A DNA stretch of 43,087 bases from Lichenifustis flavocetrariae (GTDB lineage Bacteria; Pseudomonadota; Alphaproteobacteria; Rhizobiales; Beijerinckiaceae). Positions 8,200-15,742 of the stretch are shown here, piece by piece. The first letter of the stretch is position 1, and each line of letters starts with the position of its first letter. The DNA lies in contig NZ_JAMOIM010000040.1 in NCBI RefSeq assembly GCF_026130545.1, positions 1 through 43,087 on the forward strand. Reading direction: 5' to 3'. Under the pieces are notes generated by a model. That model saw only the letters and a program-made list of their open reading frames with translations. It was not told where the DNA came from and made no database searches. A program made the position numbers and the translations under genes.

Positions 8200-9834
8200 T
8201 CAGTAGACGTCGGCCTGGTATCGCCCCGCCTTCTTGAGATGGGACACGAAGTCGACCGCATCCTCCCGGCTTCGGCCGCCATATTGGGCCGCGATGTCGA
8301 TCATGGCCCCCTCGACGTCCTTCGCCATGCGCTTGGCATCGCCGCAGATGTAGAAGTGAGCGCCCTGCTCCAACCACTGCCAGAGTGTTGCCCCCACCTC
8401 GCGCATGCGATCCTGGACGTAGAATTTCTGCCCACTGTCTCGCGACCAGGCGAGCGACAAGCGGGTCAGGAACCCCGACGCCTGCATGGCCCGAAGCTCC
8501 TCCCGGTAGAGGAAGTCGGTGGTCTGCCGTTGGTGTCCGAAAAAGAGCCAATTCGGTCCAGGCGCCGTGATCGCTTTGCGTTCGTGCAGGAAGGCCCGGA
8601 AGGGCGCGATGCCAGTCCCAGGACCCACCATGATCACCGGCGTGTTCGGGTCGGACGGCAGTGCGAAATTGTGAGCCTTCTGCACATAGACCCGGAGCTT
8701 GTCGCCCGGAGTGGCGCGTTCCCCAAGATAAGTCGAGGCGACCCCGATGCGCTTCCGCTTGCCGATCACATAGCGCACCGCGTCGACCGTGAGGGTCAGG
8801 CGGCCCGGCTCGGTCTTGGGTGAAGACGAAATCGAATAGAGCCGGGGCTGCAGCGGTTCGAGCGCGTCCACGAAGGCTTCGGCATGAGGGCGGGCTGCGG
8901 GAAACTTGTGCAGCACGGCCAGCACGTCAAGCGTCGCGGCATCGCCCTGTGGATCCTCACCGCGCGCAAGCGCCCGCGCGGTCTCCCGTGCCGGTCCGCC
9001 CAGAATGTAGGAGAAGAGTTCGTAGAGGCTGTCAGGCGCAATGCCGAGCGAGACCTCGTCGGTCAACACATCCCGCAAGGTGCGGCCTCGGATCTCGGTC
9101 CGTGGTGATGCACCCAGCATGGCGATGATCTGGTCGACGTGGCCGAGATGGTTTTTGGGAAAAATGCCGAAACTGTCGCCCACCTCGTAGTGCAGCCCAG
9201 GCCCGAGATCGAACTCGATGTGCATGGTTTCCTTTTCGGAACCCTCACCATTGAGCTTGCGGCGGGACAGGAAGGTCGCCTCGCCCGGTGCCTCGCGTGA
9301 CGTCCCGATCGCGATGATCGGCTTCGAGCCCGGCTCGGCAGGCGGCAGTGCCACTTCGACAGGCGGCGCCGCTTCGGTGGTGCCGTCGAGTTCGACCGCA
9401 AGTCCCTTGACCAGCCGGGCGGTTTCCTTGCCGCCGGGCGCGCAGAGGTTCAGGCGCTTTTCATTCTTGAGGAAGATTGAATTCGCATAATCGGCGCAAT
9501 TGTAGCCGCACTGGCCGCAATCCTGCTGGGCCATCGCGGCCATCAAGCGTGGTGCAAGCGGGTGGCCCTCGGCCATCTTCATCCGATCGGGCGCCAGCAG
9601 AGCCGGATCGTGCCAGGGCGCTTCGTCGTTCGTGGCCAGCACCGGACCGCCCGGTGCTGGCCCGCCCGTCGTGACCCCGAGGCCGATCAGCGCCGCATTC
9701 GAGAGCGCCTCAGGCGACGCGATAGGCCCGAGCGCAGCCGCGAAGAATCCGGACAGCCAGACCCGCTGTTCCTCGGAGAACGGCGCCGTCTCTGGCACGA
9801 GGTCCCTACGTGGAACGAGAACCGGCACCGTCAT
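8200..9834 (-). CDS. NADPH/FAD flavoprotein with N-terminal 4Fe-4S motif, sulfite reductase alpha-like
   Basis: A 544-aa protein. Residues about 20-100 form a small helical head, followed by C106-x2-C109-x3-C113-x17-C131, a pattern like the FeS domain (PF04060 type). The rest is the CysJ/cytochrome P450 reductase core: FAD-binding RLYSISS and the NADP module with GPGTGIAPFRAFL and YICGDAKRMAKDVEGAM. The flavodoxin (FMN) domain of ordinary CysJ is missing, so electrons probably pass NADPH to FAD to 4Fe-4S. The start overlaps nirA in ATGA, and the most likely job is supplying electrons to that siroheme reductase. Databases tend to call it sulfite reductase subunit alpha; the nitrate context argues for nitrite assimilation. 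Confidence 0.85.
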   Translation of the reverse strand: MTVPVLVPRRDLVPETAPFSEEQRVWLSGFFAAALGPIASPEALSNAALIGLGVTTGGPAPGGPVLATNDEAPWHDPALLAPDRMKMAEGHPLAPRLMAAMAQQDCGQCGYNCADYANSIFLKNEKRLNLCAPGGKETARLVKGLAVELDGTTEAAPPVEVALPPAEPGSKPIIAIGTSREAPGEATFLSRRKLNGEGSEKETMHIEFDLGPGLHYEVGDSFGIFPKNHLGHVDQIIAMLGASPRTEIRGRTLRDVLTDEVSLGIAPDSLYELFSYILGGPARETARALARGEDPQGDAATLDVLAVLHKFPAARPHAEAFVDALEPLQPRLYSISSSPKTEPGRLTLTVDAVRYVIGKRKRIGVASTYLGERATPGDKLRVYVQKAHNFALPSDPNTPVIMVGPGTGIAPFRAFLHERKAITAPGPNWLFFGHQRQTTDFLYREELRAMQASGFLTRLSLAWSRDSGQKFYVQDRMREVGATLWQWLEQGAHFYICGDAKRMAKDVEGAMIDIAAQYGGRSREDAVDFVSHLKKAGRYQADVY

Positions 9835-11600
9835 GCGAGGGCCTCTGCCGCGAGTGTACGAAGCTGGTCGGCATCATGCCGGCGAGCGAAAGCCGCAAAT
9901 CCCTCGTCCGCATGGGCACGATGGCCGAGATAGGCCTTGAGCAGACCCTCGACACGCGCCGGCACCTCGTCGGCCTTGACTTCGGAGTAGAGCAGCTGAG
10001 CGATCGCGGCATCCGTGCCATACCCGCCGCCGACATGGAGGTGATAGCCCTCCACTTGATCGCCCTCGTCGTTGATCGTCACCTTGGCGCCGATCAGACC
10101 GATGTCGCCGATATAATGCTGGGCGCAGGAATTGTGGCAGCCGGTCACGTGGATATTGACCGGCTGGTCGAGGGTCACGCGCGGTTCGCAATGATCCGCG
10201 ATGGCGAGCGCATGACCCTTCGTGTCGGAGGCGGCGAACTTGCAGCCGCGGTTGCCCGTGCATGCGATCAGGCCGGCCCGGATCGGCGTCGTTTGCCAGT
10301 CGAGTCCGATCGCCTCGATCCGGCGCTTGGCTTCCGCGATCTTGTCATCCGGCACACCGGAGACCAGCAGGTTCTGCCAGACCGTCAGGCGGATATCACC
10401 GTCGCCGAGCGTGTGCGAGATATCGGCCAGCGCCCGCATCTGGTCGCAGCTCAGGCGGCCGGTTTGCAGGACGACGCCGATCCAATTGAGGCCAGTCTGC
10501 CGCTGCGGATGCACGCCGATATGGGCCAGCCGGTCGTAGCCGGGCCGGGGCGGCAACAGCGAAGCGTCGACGCGGGTCAGCGGGTGGCCCAGGACGGTCT
10601 CCACCTCCCCCAGGAACTTGTCGAAGCCCCAGGCATCCAGCACGTATTTCAGCCGTGCCTTGTTGCGGTTCGTGCGATCGCCGTGGTCGATGAACACGCG
10701 GACGATCGCGTCGGCCACCCTTATGGCTTCGGTGGGCTTCAGGATGACGCCCGTGTCGCGCGCGAAATCCTGATGACCGGTGATGCCGCCAAGCGCCAGG
10801 CGATACCAGACACCCGGTTCGAGCGACGTTCCGGCCCGGTCGGCGGTGCCATCGGGCACGATGACGGCCTGGAATCCGATATCGTTCGTGTCCTCCAGCG
10901 TCGCGATCGCGCCACCGCCATCGAAGGCCACGTTGAACTTACGTGGCAGACCGTACATCTCGCGCGTGTTGAGGATGTGGTGGTGCCACGCACGCGCATG
11001 GGGTCGGGTATCGAGCAGTTCGTGCGGATCGATGCCGGCCGTCGCGGTGCCGGTGACGTTGCGTATGTTGTCGGCGCCCGAACCGCGCGACACGATGCCG
11101 ATATCGGTCAGATCCTCCACGACCGCCGGCCCGTTCTCGGGCTTGATCTCGCGGATCTGCAGATTGGCGCGGGTGGTGACATGGGTGAACCCGCCCCCAA
11201 GCCGCTCGGCAATGTCGGCGATGCCGGCAAACTGCCATTGCTTGAGGATGCCATTCGGGATGCGCAGGCGGCACATGTAGCTGTCCTGCGCGGGCGCCAC
11301 ATAGAACAGGCCGTGGTAGCGCCAGCGGAAATTATCGTCCGGCTTCGGTTTGGTGCCGGCCAGCGCCTCTTTCTTGAGGCGATTGTAGGCCTCGAACGGG
11401 TTCTCGGTCCGTTTCCACTTTTCCTGGTCGACAAGCTTCTTGCCGGCCGCGACAGTTCGGTCCTGCGCCTTGAAGTGCGCGGCCTCGGGTCCGCTGGGTC
11501 CCGCGTCCTTGTTCGGGGGAGGAATCACGCGGACGGCGGCCGCGCCCGATGCAAAGCCCTCCAGCCAGCGACGTTGTTCGGGAGAGAATGCGTCACCCAT
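9831..11600 (-). CDS. nirA: Siroheme/4Fe-4S nitrite (or sulfite) reductase, NirA family
   Basis: A 589-aa enzyme with the duplicated ferredoxin-like and siroheme-binding halves of the family. The cluster ligands are C447 and C453 (CTGNRGC) and C488 and C492 (CHNSC). GGGFTHVTTRANLQIRE in the first half is the substrate and siroheme surface. It reduces nitrite to ammonia (or sulfite to sulfide) with six electrons in the cytoplasm. Next to nasT-nasS and a nitrate porter, nitrite is the likelier substrate; no nitrate reductase is in the window. The start is ATG 11600 with GGAGGTGG six nt upstream. The downstream flavoprotein overlaps by 4 bp. The leader carries ANTAR-type hairpins (11850-11893). 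Confidence 0.9.
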   Translation of the reverse strand: MGDAFSPEQRRWLEGFASGAAAVRVIPPPNKDAGPSGPEAAHFKAQDRTVAAGKKLVDQEKWKRTENPFEAYNRLKKEALAGTKPKPDDNFRWRYHGLFYVAPAQDSYMCRLRIPNGILKQWQFAGIADIAERLGGGFTHVTTRANLQIREIKPENGPAVVEDLTDIGIVSRGSGADNIRNVTGTATAGIDPHELLDTRPHARAWHHHILNTREMYGLPRKFNVAFDGGGAIATLEDTNDIGFQAVIVPDGTADRAGTSLEPGVWYRLALGGITGHQDFARDTGVILKPTEAIRVADAIVRVFIDHGDRTNRNKARLKYVLDAWGFDKFLGEVETVLGHPLTRVDASLLPPRPGYDRLAHIGVHPQRQTGLNWIGVVLQTGRLSCDQMRALADISHTLGDGDIRLTVWQNLLVSGVPDDKIAEAKRRIEAIGLDWQTTPIRAGLIACTGNRGCKFAASDTKGHALAIADHCEPRVTLDQPVNIHVTGCHNSCAQHYIGDIGLIGAKVTINDEGDQVEGYHLHVGGGYGTDAAIAQLLYSEVKADEVPARVEGLLKAYLGHRAHADEGFAAFARRHDADQLRTLAAEALA

Positions 11601-11709
11601 TGACCACCTCCAATGCGGCCTCTTGGGGCTGGGTGGTAAGCGTGCTGTTGATCCGGGAGCCGCGCGGCCAGCGCAGGAAGCAGGCGCGCCTAAGGCTCGT
11701 TTCTGCCAT
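11593..11709 (-). CDS. Possible 38-aa leader ORF overlapping nirA
   Basis: ATG 11709 opens a 38-codon frame whose TGA (11595-11593) lies within the first three codons of nirA, and the nirA ribosome site is inside it. The peptide is arginine-rich at the start (SLRRACFLRWPRGSRI) with no known domain. It starts 141 nt after the leader hairpins, close to the 133 nt separating the narK hairpins from narK, so it may be the first translated frame of this transcript. It has no strong ribosome site, so it could be accidental. Confidence 0.35.
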   Translation of the reverse strand: MAETSLRRACFLRWPRGSRINSTLTTQPQEAALEVVNG

Positions 11710-11849
11710 CTTGTTCACAGTGGAATAGAACATCGAAACCTTTGCCAGGATGAAGGGAGCAAGGGTCACGCCAACCGAGACTCACGGAAATTCGCCCGTC
11801 GTGCGCTGCACCTCAGCGAACGAGCGAAGCTACGAGGATCGATCGATGA

Positions 11850-11893
11850 AACCCGTTCTTCCGGGTTAGACGCTGCTGCCTTCGTTGGCCCAG
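11850..11893 (-). promoter_or_regulatory. Two tandem hexaloop hairpins in the nirA leader (candidate ANTAR/NasT target)
   Basis: Read on the minus strand, the first hairpin (11893-11876) has stem GCC/GGC, extended by CT/AG past a 2-nt bulge, and loop AACGAA, with A at position 1 and G at position 4. After 8 nt, the second hairpin (11867-11850) has the perfect stem AACCCG/CGGGTT and loop GAAGAA, with G at position 4 but not A at position 1. Tandem hexaloop hairpins with A1 and G4 are the known RNA target of ANTAR antiterminators such as NasT, encoded divergently next door. No clear intrinsic terminator was found downstream. Confidence 0.45.
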
Positions 11894-12113
11894 GCGAGAT
11901 CAGATGAGCCATAAGTCATGGGCGATCAACGATCTATCAATGCTCGATACCATAGTCGAAACGGATCGCTCAAGCCGAAGTTTTGAACAGTTTCGTAGTA
12001 TAGTTTTTGAGCACGCGATGATGATCTAGGCATCGAGGCGCCAAGATGCGCGGAATGCGCGATGCGGCATCTTCTGCGTTGCACCATCGGAGACTCTGCC
12101 TGACACTACGGAT

Positions 12114-12701
12114 ATGAGCGACGGCGACCTTCGCATTCTAGTGATCGACGACGATGCCGTGCGGGCCTCCATGATCGAGGACGGGTTACGTGATGCCGGC
12201 CACACACTTGTGACCCTGGTGACCGACATGCAGCACCTGCTCCGCCGCATCGTCAGCGTGGACCCGGATGTGATCATTATCGATCTCGGCAATCCCAACC
12301 GCGACGTGCTCGACCAGATGTTTCAAGTCTCGCGAACGGTGCGGCGGCCAGTCGCCATGTTTGTCGACCAATCCGACCGCGCCGCCATGGAAGCGGCCGT
12401 CGACGCCGGCGTTTCGGCCTAGGTGGTCAACGGCCTCCGCCGCGAGCGGGTGAATACGGTTCTCGACCTTGCGATCAGCCGCTTCAATGCGCTGAACCGA
12501 CTGCGCGAAGAACTCGACCGCACAAAGCAGGCTCTGGAGGATCGCAAGGTCATCGACAAGGCCAAGGGGATCCTGATGAAGTCACGGAACCTTACGGAGG
12601 AAGATGCCTATGGCCTGCTGCGGGGCACTGCCATGAAGGAAAGCCGTCGCATGGCAGAGGTCGCGCAAAGCCTGATCATGGCCATGAAGTTGCTGGGGTA
12701 A
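12114..12701 (+). pseudogene. nasT: NasT-type ANTAR antiterminator, interrupted by an in-frame amber codon
   Basis: Read through, this is a 195-residue NasT. Residues 1 to about 115 are a receiver-like domain (RILVIDDDAVRASMIEDGL, DVIIIDL) and the rest an ANTAR RNA-binding domain with LEDRKVIDKAKGILMKSR and EEDAYGLLR. In between, TAG at 12420-12422 replaces the tyrosine usual in NasT (GVSA-stop-VVNGL, normally GVSAYVV). The frame on both sides is otherwise intact, so this is a single recent change or a sequencing error. GTG follows the stop directly, so reinitiation could give a separate ANTAR fragment. In intact systems NasS holds NasT inactive until nitrate or nitrite binds, and free NasT then lets transcription pass leader terminators. 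The nasS start lies 4 bp after the stop. Confidence 0.88.
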
Positions 12702-12705
12702 CGTC

Positions 12706-13992
12706 ATGTCACCCCTGCCCCGCGCCGATGACACGCCTGGCATCTCCGACGCCGCTTCTGGGTTCCTGACCCTCGGCTTCATTCCGCTTGTCGACTGCGC
12801 GCCACTGGTTGTGGCGCGGCACAAGGGTTTCGCCCAAGCCGAGGGACTTGAGCTTGCTCTCAGACGTGAGACGTCCTGGGCGAACATTCGTGATCGTGTG
12901 ACCCTCGGTCACTTCGACGCAGCTCACATGCTGGCGCCGATGCCGATCGCCGCCACTCTCGGCCTGGGTCGGCCTGCCGTGTCCATGATCGCGCCTTTCT
13001 CGCTCGGGTTGGGCGGCAATGCGATCACGCTCGCGGCGGAGCTATTCGGCGCCATGGCCGATACGGTCGTTGGCCGGACAGGGGCTTTCGGCCGATTCGA
13101 CCCCGCCGCGACCGGTCAGGCCTTGGCGCATGTGTTGGGCCATCGGCGCCGCCAAGGCCACGAGCCACCGACGCTGGCCATCGTGCACCCGTTCTCCGGC
13201 CATAATTATGAACTCCGCTACTGGCTGGCGGCGGCGGGGCTCGATCCTGACGTCGACGTGCGATTGACCGTTCTGCCACCGTCACAAATGGTGGAGGGTC
13301 TGGCTGCGCGACAGATCGACGGTTTCTGCGCCGGTGAGCCATGGAACTCCCTCGCGGTCGAAGCCGGCGTTGGCGTCATGGCCGTGACCAAGTCCGAGCT
13401 TTGGCGGCAAGGCCCGGAAAAGGTGCTGGGACTTCGTGCGGATCACGCCGACCGCTACCCGGATCAGATGGGCGCCCTGATCCGTTGCCTTTTTCGGTCC
13501 AGTCAGTGGGCCGACCTGCCTGAAAACAGGGCAGAACTTGCAGCCATGCTGGCCGCGCCAGACTATCTCGATGCGCCGGTCGCGGTCATCGAACGCGCAC
13601 TCGAAGGCCGACCGGTGCGGGTCACGGGCCACCCCCCTCAAACGGTGCCGGACTTTCTTGTATTCCATCGCCATGCGGCGAATTTCCCCTGGGAGAGCCA
13701 TGCCCTGTGGTTCTATGCGCAGATGGTCCGTTGGGGCCATGTCACGGGCACGCCCGAGCGCGCCGCCGCGGCACGACAAACTTACAGGCCAGACCTTTAC
13801 CGCAGGGCTCTGGCGCCGACCGATGCCGATCTCCCCCGCGCGAGCGCGAAGATCGAAGGTGCGCTGCAACACAGGACGCCGGTTGCATCCCGCTTCGGCA
13901 CCATGAGCCTGGGCCCGGATGGCTTTTTCGACGGGCGCTTGTTCGATCCCGATCACCTTGATCAGTACCTTGCTGAGCTGAAGCAACACTGA
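12706..13992 (+). CDS. nasS: NasS-type nitrate/nitrite sensor, NrtA/CmpA-like periplasmic-binding fold
   Basis: A 428-aa protein with the NrtA/CmpA ligand-binding fold. It starts with LTLGFIPLVDCAPLVVARHK and continues through FDAAHMLAPMPIAATLGLG, GHNYELRYWLAAAGLDPDVD and IDGFCAGEPWNSLA, all typical of nitrate-binding proteins. Unlike transport subunits it has no signal peptide or lipobox, which fits a cytoplasmic sensor. It lies 4 bp after nasT and the two form one unit. In characterised NasS-NasT systems NasS binds NasT in the absence of nitrate and releases it when nitrate or nitrite is bound. No ABC permease or ATPase genes follow, which also argues against a transport role. Confidence 0.9.
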   Translation: MSPLPRADDTPGISDAASGFLTLGFIPLVDCAPLVVARHKGFAQAEGLELALRRETSWANIRDRVTLGHFDAAHMLAPMPIAATLGLGRPAVSMIAPFSLGLGGNAITLAAELFGAMADTVVGRTGAFGRFDPAATGQALAHVLGHRRRQGHEPPTLAIVHPFSGHNYELRYWLAAAGLDPDVDVRLTVLPPSQMVEGLAARQIDGFCAGEPWNSLAVEAGVGVMAVTKSELWRQGPEKVLGLRADHADRYPDQMGALIRCLFRSSQWADLPENRAELAAMLAAPDYLDAPVAVIERALEGRPVRVTGHPPQTVPDFLVFHRHAANFPWESHALWFYAQMVRWGHVTGTPERAAAARQTYRPDLYRRALAPTDADLPRASAKIEGALQHRTPVASRFGTMSLGPDGFFDGRLFDPDHLDQYLAELKQH

Positions 13993-14061
13993 TGATGAGT
14001 TGGGCAGAGGCCGCCTATATTTTCGTCTTGCGGTCCCGCTAGCCTTTTCTATTGTTATAAC

Positions 14062-14110
14062 GTGAGAGGAATGCCCGTCTCGCATCGCCGCACGGATCAT
14101 CGATGGTCCG
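14062..14110 (+). promoter_or_regulatory. Two tandem hexaloop hairpins in the narK leader (ANTAR/NasT target)
   Basis: The first hairpin pairs 14062-14069 with 14076-14083 (one G-U pair, one G-G mismatch) around loop AATGCC. After a 9-nt linker, the second pairs CGGATC (14093-14098) with GGTCCG (14105-14110, one G-U) around loop ATCGAT. Both loops have six bases with A at position 1 and G at position 4, the hallmark of ANTAR target RNAs. Downstream, 14130-14147 can form either GGGG/CCCC or GTCTAG/CTAGAC stems, which exclude each other. GGTCCG could also pair with CGGACC at 14171-14176. The start of narK is 133 nt after the second hairpin. Confidence 0.65.
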
Positions 14111-14242
14111 ATCATGCGAACTTCTCCTCGGGGTCTAGCCCCTAGACATTCTTGCGTCGGGCATTGTGGCCGGACCGCTTAGAGCGCTTGCGGCCAATCC
14201 TGGCGCGCTGGCTTGCCCTTCTTCGTTCAGCGGGATGGTTTT

Positions 14243-15601
14243 ATGCTTTCTCAAAAAGCAACCAGCATCAACCTTTTCAGTTTCTCGACACCGCAGATGC
14301 GCGCCTTTCATCTGAGTTGGATGGCGTTCTTCGTGTGTTTCTTCGCTTGGTTCGCCGTGGCGCCGCTCATGCCGCTGATCAAGGGAGAGTTCCATCTCAC
14401 CGCAGATCAGATCGCCAACATCAACATCGCGGCGGTGGGGATCACGATCCTGGTGCGCCTCGTGGTCGGGCCGCTGTGTGACCGGTTTGGTCCGCGACGG
14501 GCCTATACGGCGCTTCTCGTGCTGGGTGCGATCCCGGTCATCGGCATCGCCTTCGCAAATTCCTACGAGGGCTTCCTCTTCTTTCGGCTCGCCATCGGTG
14601 CGATCGGCGCCAGTTTCGTGATCACGCAATTCCATACCTCCGTGATGTTTGCGCCGAATGTCGTCGGCACCGCCAACGCAACCGTGGGGGGATGGGGAAA
14701 CGCGGGCGGCGGCGTGACCCAGTCGGTCATGCCAATTCTCCTTGCGGCCCTCGTGAGCCTTGGCGTGAGCCAGAGCATGGGCTGGCGGCTCGCGATGATC
14801 GTGCCGGGTGTCATGATGCTGATCGTCGCGTCTCTCTATTGGACGCTGACCCAGGACACGCCGGAAGGTGACATCGTCGATCTGCGTAAACGCGGCGTGG
14901 CTTTCGAGACCGGGAAGGAAGGCGGCTGGAAGATCTTCCGACAAGCAAGCGGCAATTACCGCGTGTGGATCCTGGCGCTTTGCTATGCCGGCAGCTTCGG
15001 CATCGAACTCTTCATCCACAATGTTGCCGCCAGCTACTATGTCGAGCGGTTCGGCCTGACGCTTGGAAATGCTGGTTTCGCAGCAGGCAGCTTTGGCCTG
15101 CTGGCCCTGTTCGCCCGCGCGCTCGGCGGTTTGTCATCCGACCGAGTCGCGCGCACCTGGGGGATCCAGGGCCGCACGGCACTTTTGGTCTTGCTGCTGG
15201 TCGGCGAAGGTCTGGGTCTGCTCGCGTTCTCCGGCATGACCTCCGTGGCGCCCGCCATTCTGGCCATGCTGGCTTTCGGCCTGTTCACGCACATGTCGTG
15301 CGGCGCCATCTACGCGCTTGTGCCATTCGTCGACCGCAAGGCCCTGGGCGGGGTCACCGGTATCGTGGGCGCGGGCGGCAATGTCGGCGCGGTCGCGGCG
15401 GGTTTCCTTCTCAAGGCTGTGGGTGGTGTTCCGCAGAGCCTTTTCATACTTGGCTGCTGCGTCCTCGTCACCGCCCTCTGTGCGATCTCCGTGCGCTTCT
15501 CGGTCACTCACCGGACCGCCGAACAGGCGCTTTACGATGAGGCGATCGCGCGTCGGAATGCGTCGCGAAACGTTGGGCTGCCTGTCGCTAGCGCGGCGTG
15601 A
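14243..15601 (+). CDS. narK: Nitrate/nitrite transporter, major facilitator superfamily (NarK/NasA type)
   Basis: A 452-aa inner-membrane transporter with about 12 hydrophobic helices. The cytoplasmic loop motif GPLCDRFGPRRAY follows the second helix. Both nitrate signatures of the nitrate-nitrite porter family are present: GGWGNAGGG in the middle and GIVGAGGNVGAVAAGF near the C-terminus. It imports nitrate, or exchanges nitrate for nitrite. ATG 14243 is chosen because the protein then begins with the usual short tail before the first helix; an earlier start at 14213 would add ten residues. The leader hairpins and nasT-nasS next door suggest induction by nitrate through antitermination. Confidence 0.93.
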   Translation: MLSQKATSINLFSFSTPQMRAFHLSWMAFFVCFFAWFAVAPLMPLIKGEFHLTADQIANINIAAVGITILVRLVVGPLCDRFGPRRAYTALLVLGAIPVIGIAFANSYEGFLFFRLAIGAIGASFVITQFHTSVMFAPNVVGTANATVGGWGNAGGGVTQSVMPILLAALVSLGVSQSMGWRLAMIVPGVMMLIVASLYWTLTQDTPEGDIVDLRKRGVAFETGKEGGWKIFRQASGNYRVWILALCYAGSFGIELFIHNVAASYYVERFGLTLGNAGFAAGSFGLLALFARALGGLSSDRVARTWGIQGRTALLVLLLVGEGLGLLAFSGMTSVAPAILAMLAFGLFTHMSCGAIYALVPFVDRKALGGVTGIVGAGGNVGAVAAGFLLKAVGGVPQSLFILGCCVLVTALCAISVRFSVTHRTAEQALYDEAIARRNASRNVGLPVASAA

Positions 15602-15742
15602 GCCGCGCGCAATACTGGAGGAGTGTGTAGTTCCTCGGTCGGGCCGGAACCGCGCCGATGTGACCGCGATCCGCACCACGCCGCGAGGTTTCTGCGGATC
15701 CTGACAGTGGTCACTGGGGCGGCTCTTTGGTAGCCCGCCATT

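Noticed and set aside
9810-11603. 597-codon open frame on the plus strand
   Set aside because: It is the antisense shadow of nirA, which has all its cluster cysteines and a good ribosome site.
12420-12422. Amber codon read as pyrrolysine
   Set aside because: No pyrrolysine genes are visible, the replaced residue in homologues is tyrosine, and a simple nonsense change or sequencing error is more likely.
14201-14216. Sigma-54 promoter TGGC...TTGC upstream of narK
   Set aside because: The GG to GC distance is 11 bp instead of the required 10 and other contacts are poor.
14135-15019. 294-codon minus-strand frame
   Set aside because: It is antisense to narK, His- and Glu-rich without a domain, and is explained by codon bias of the transporter gene.
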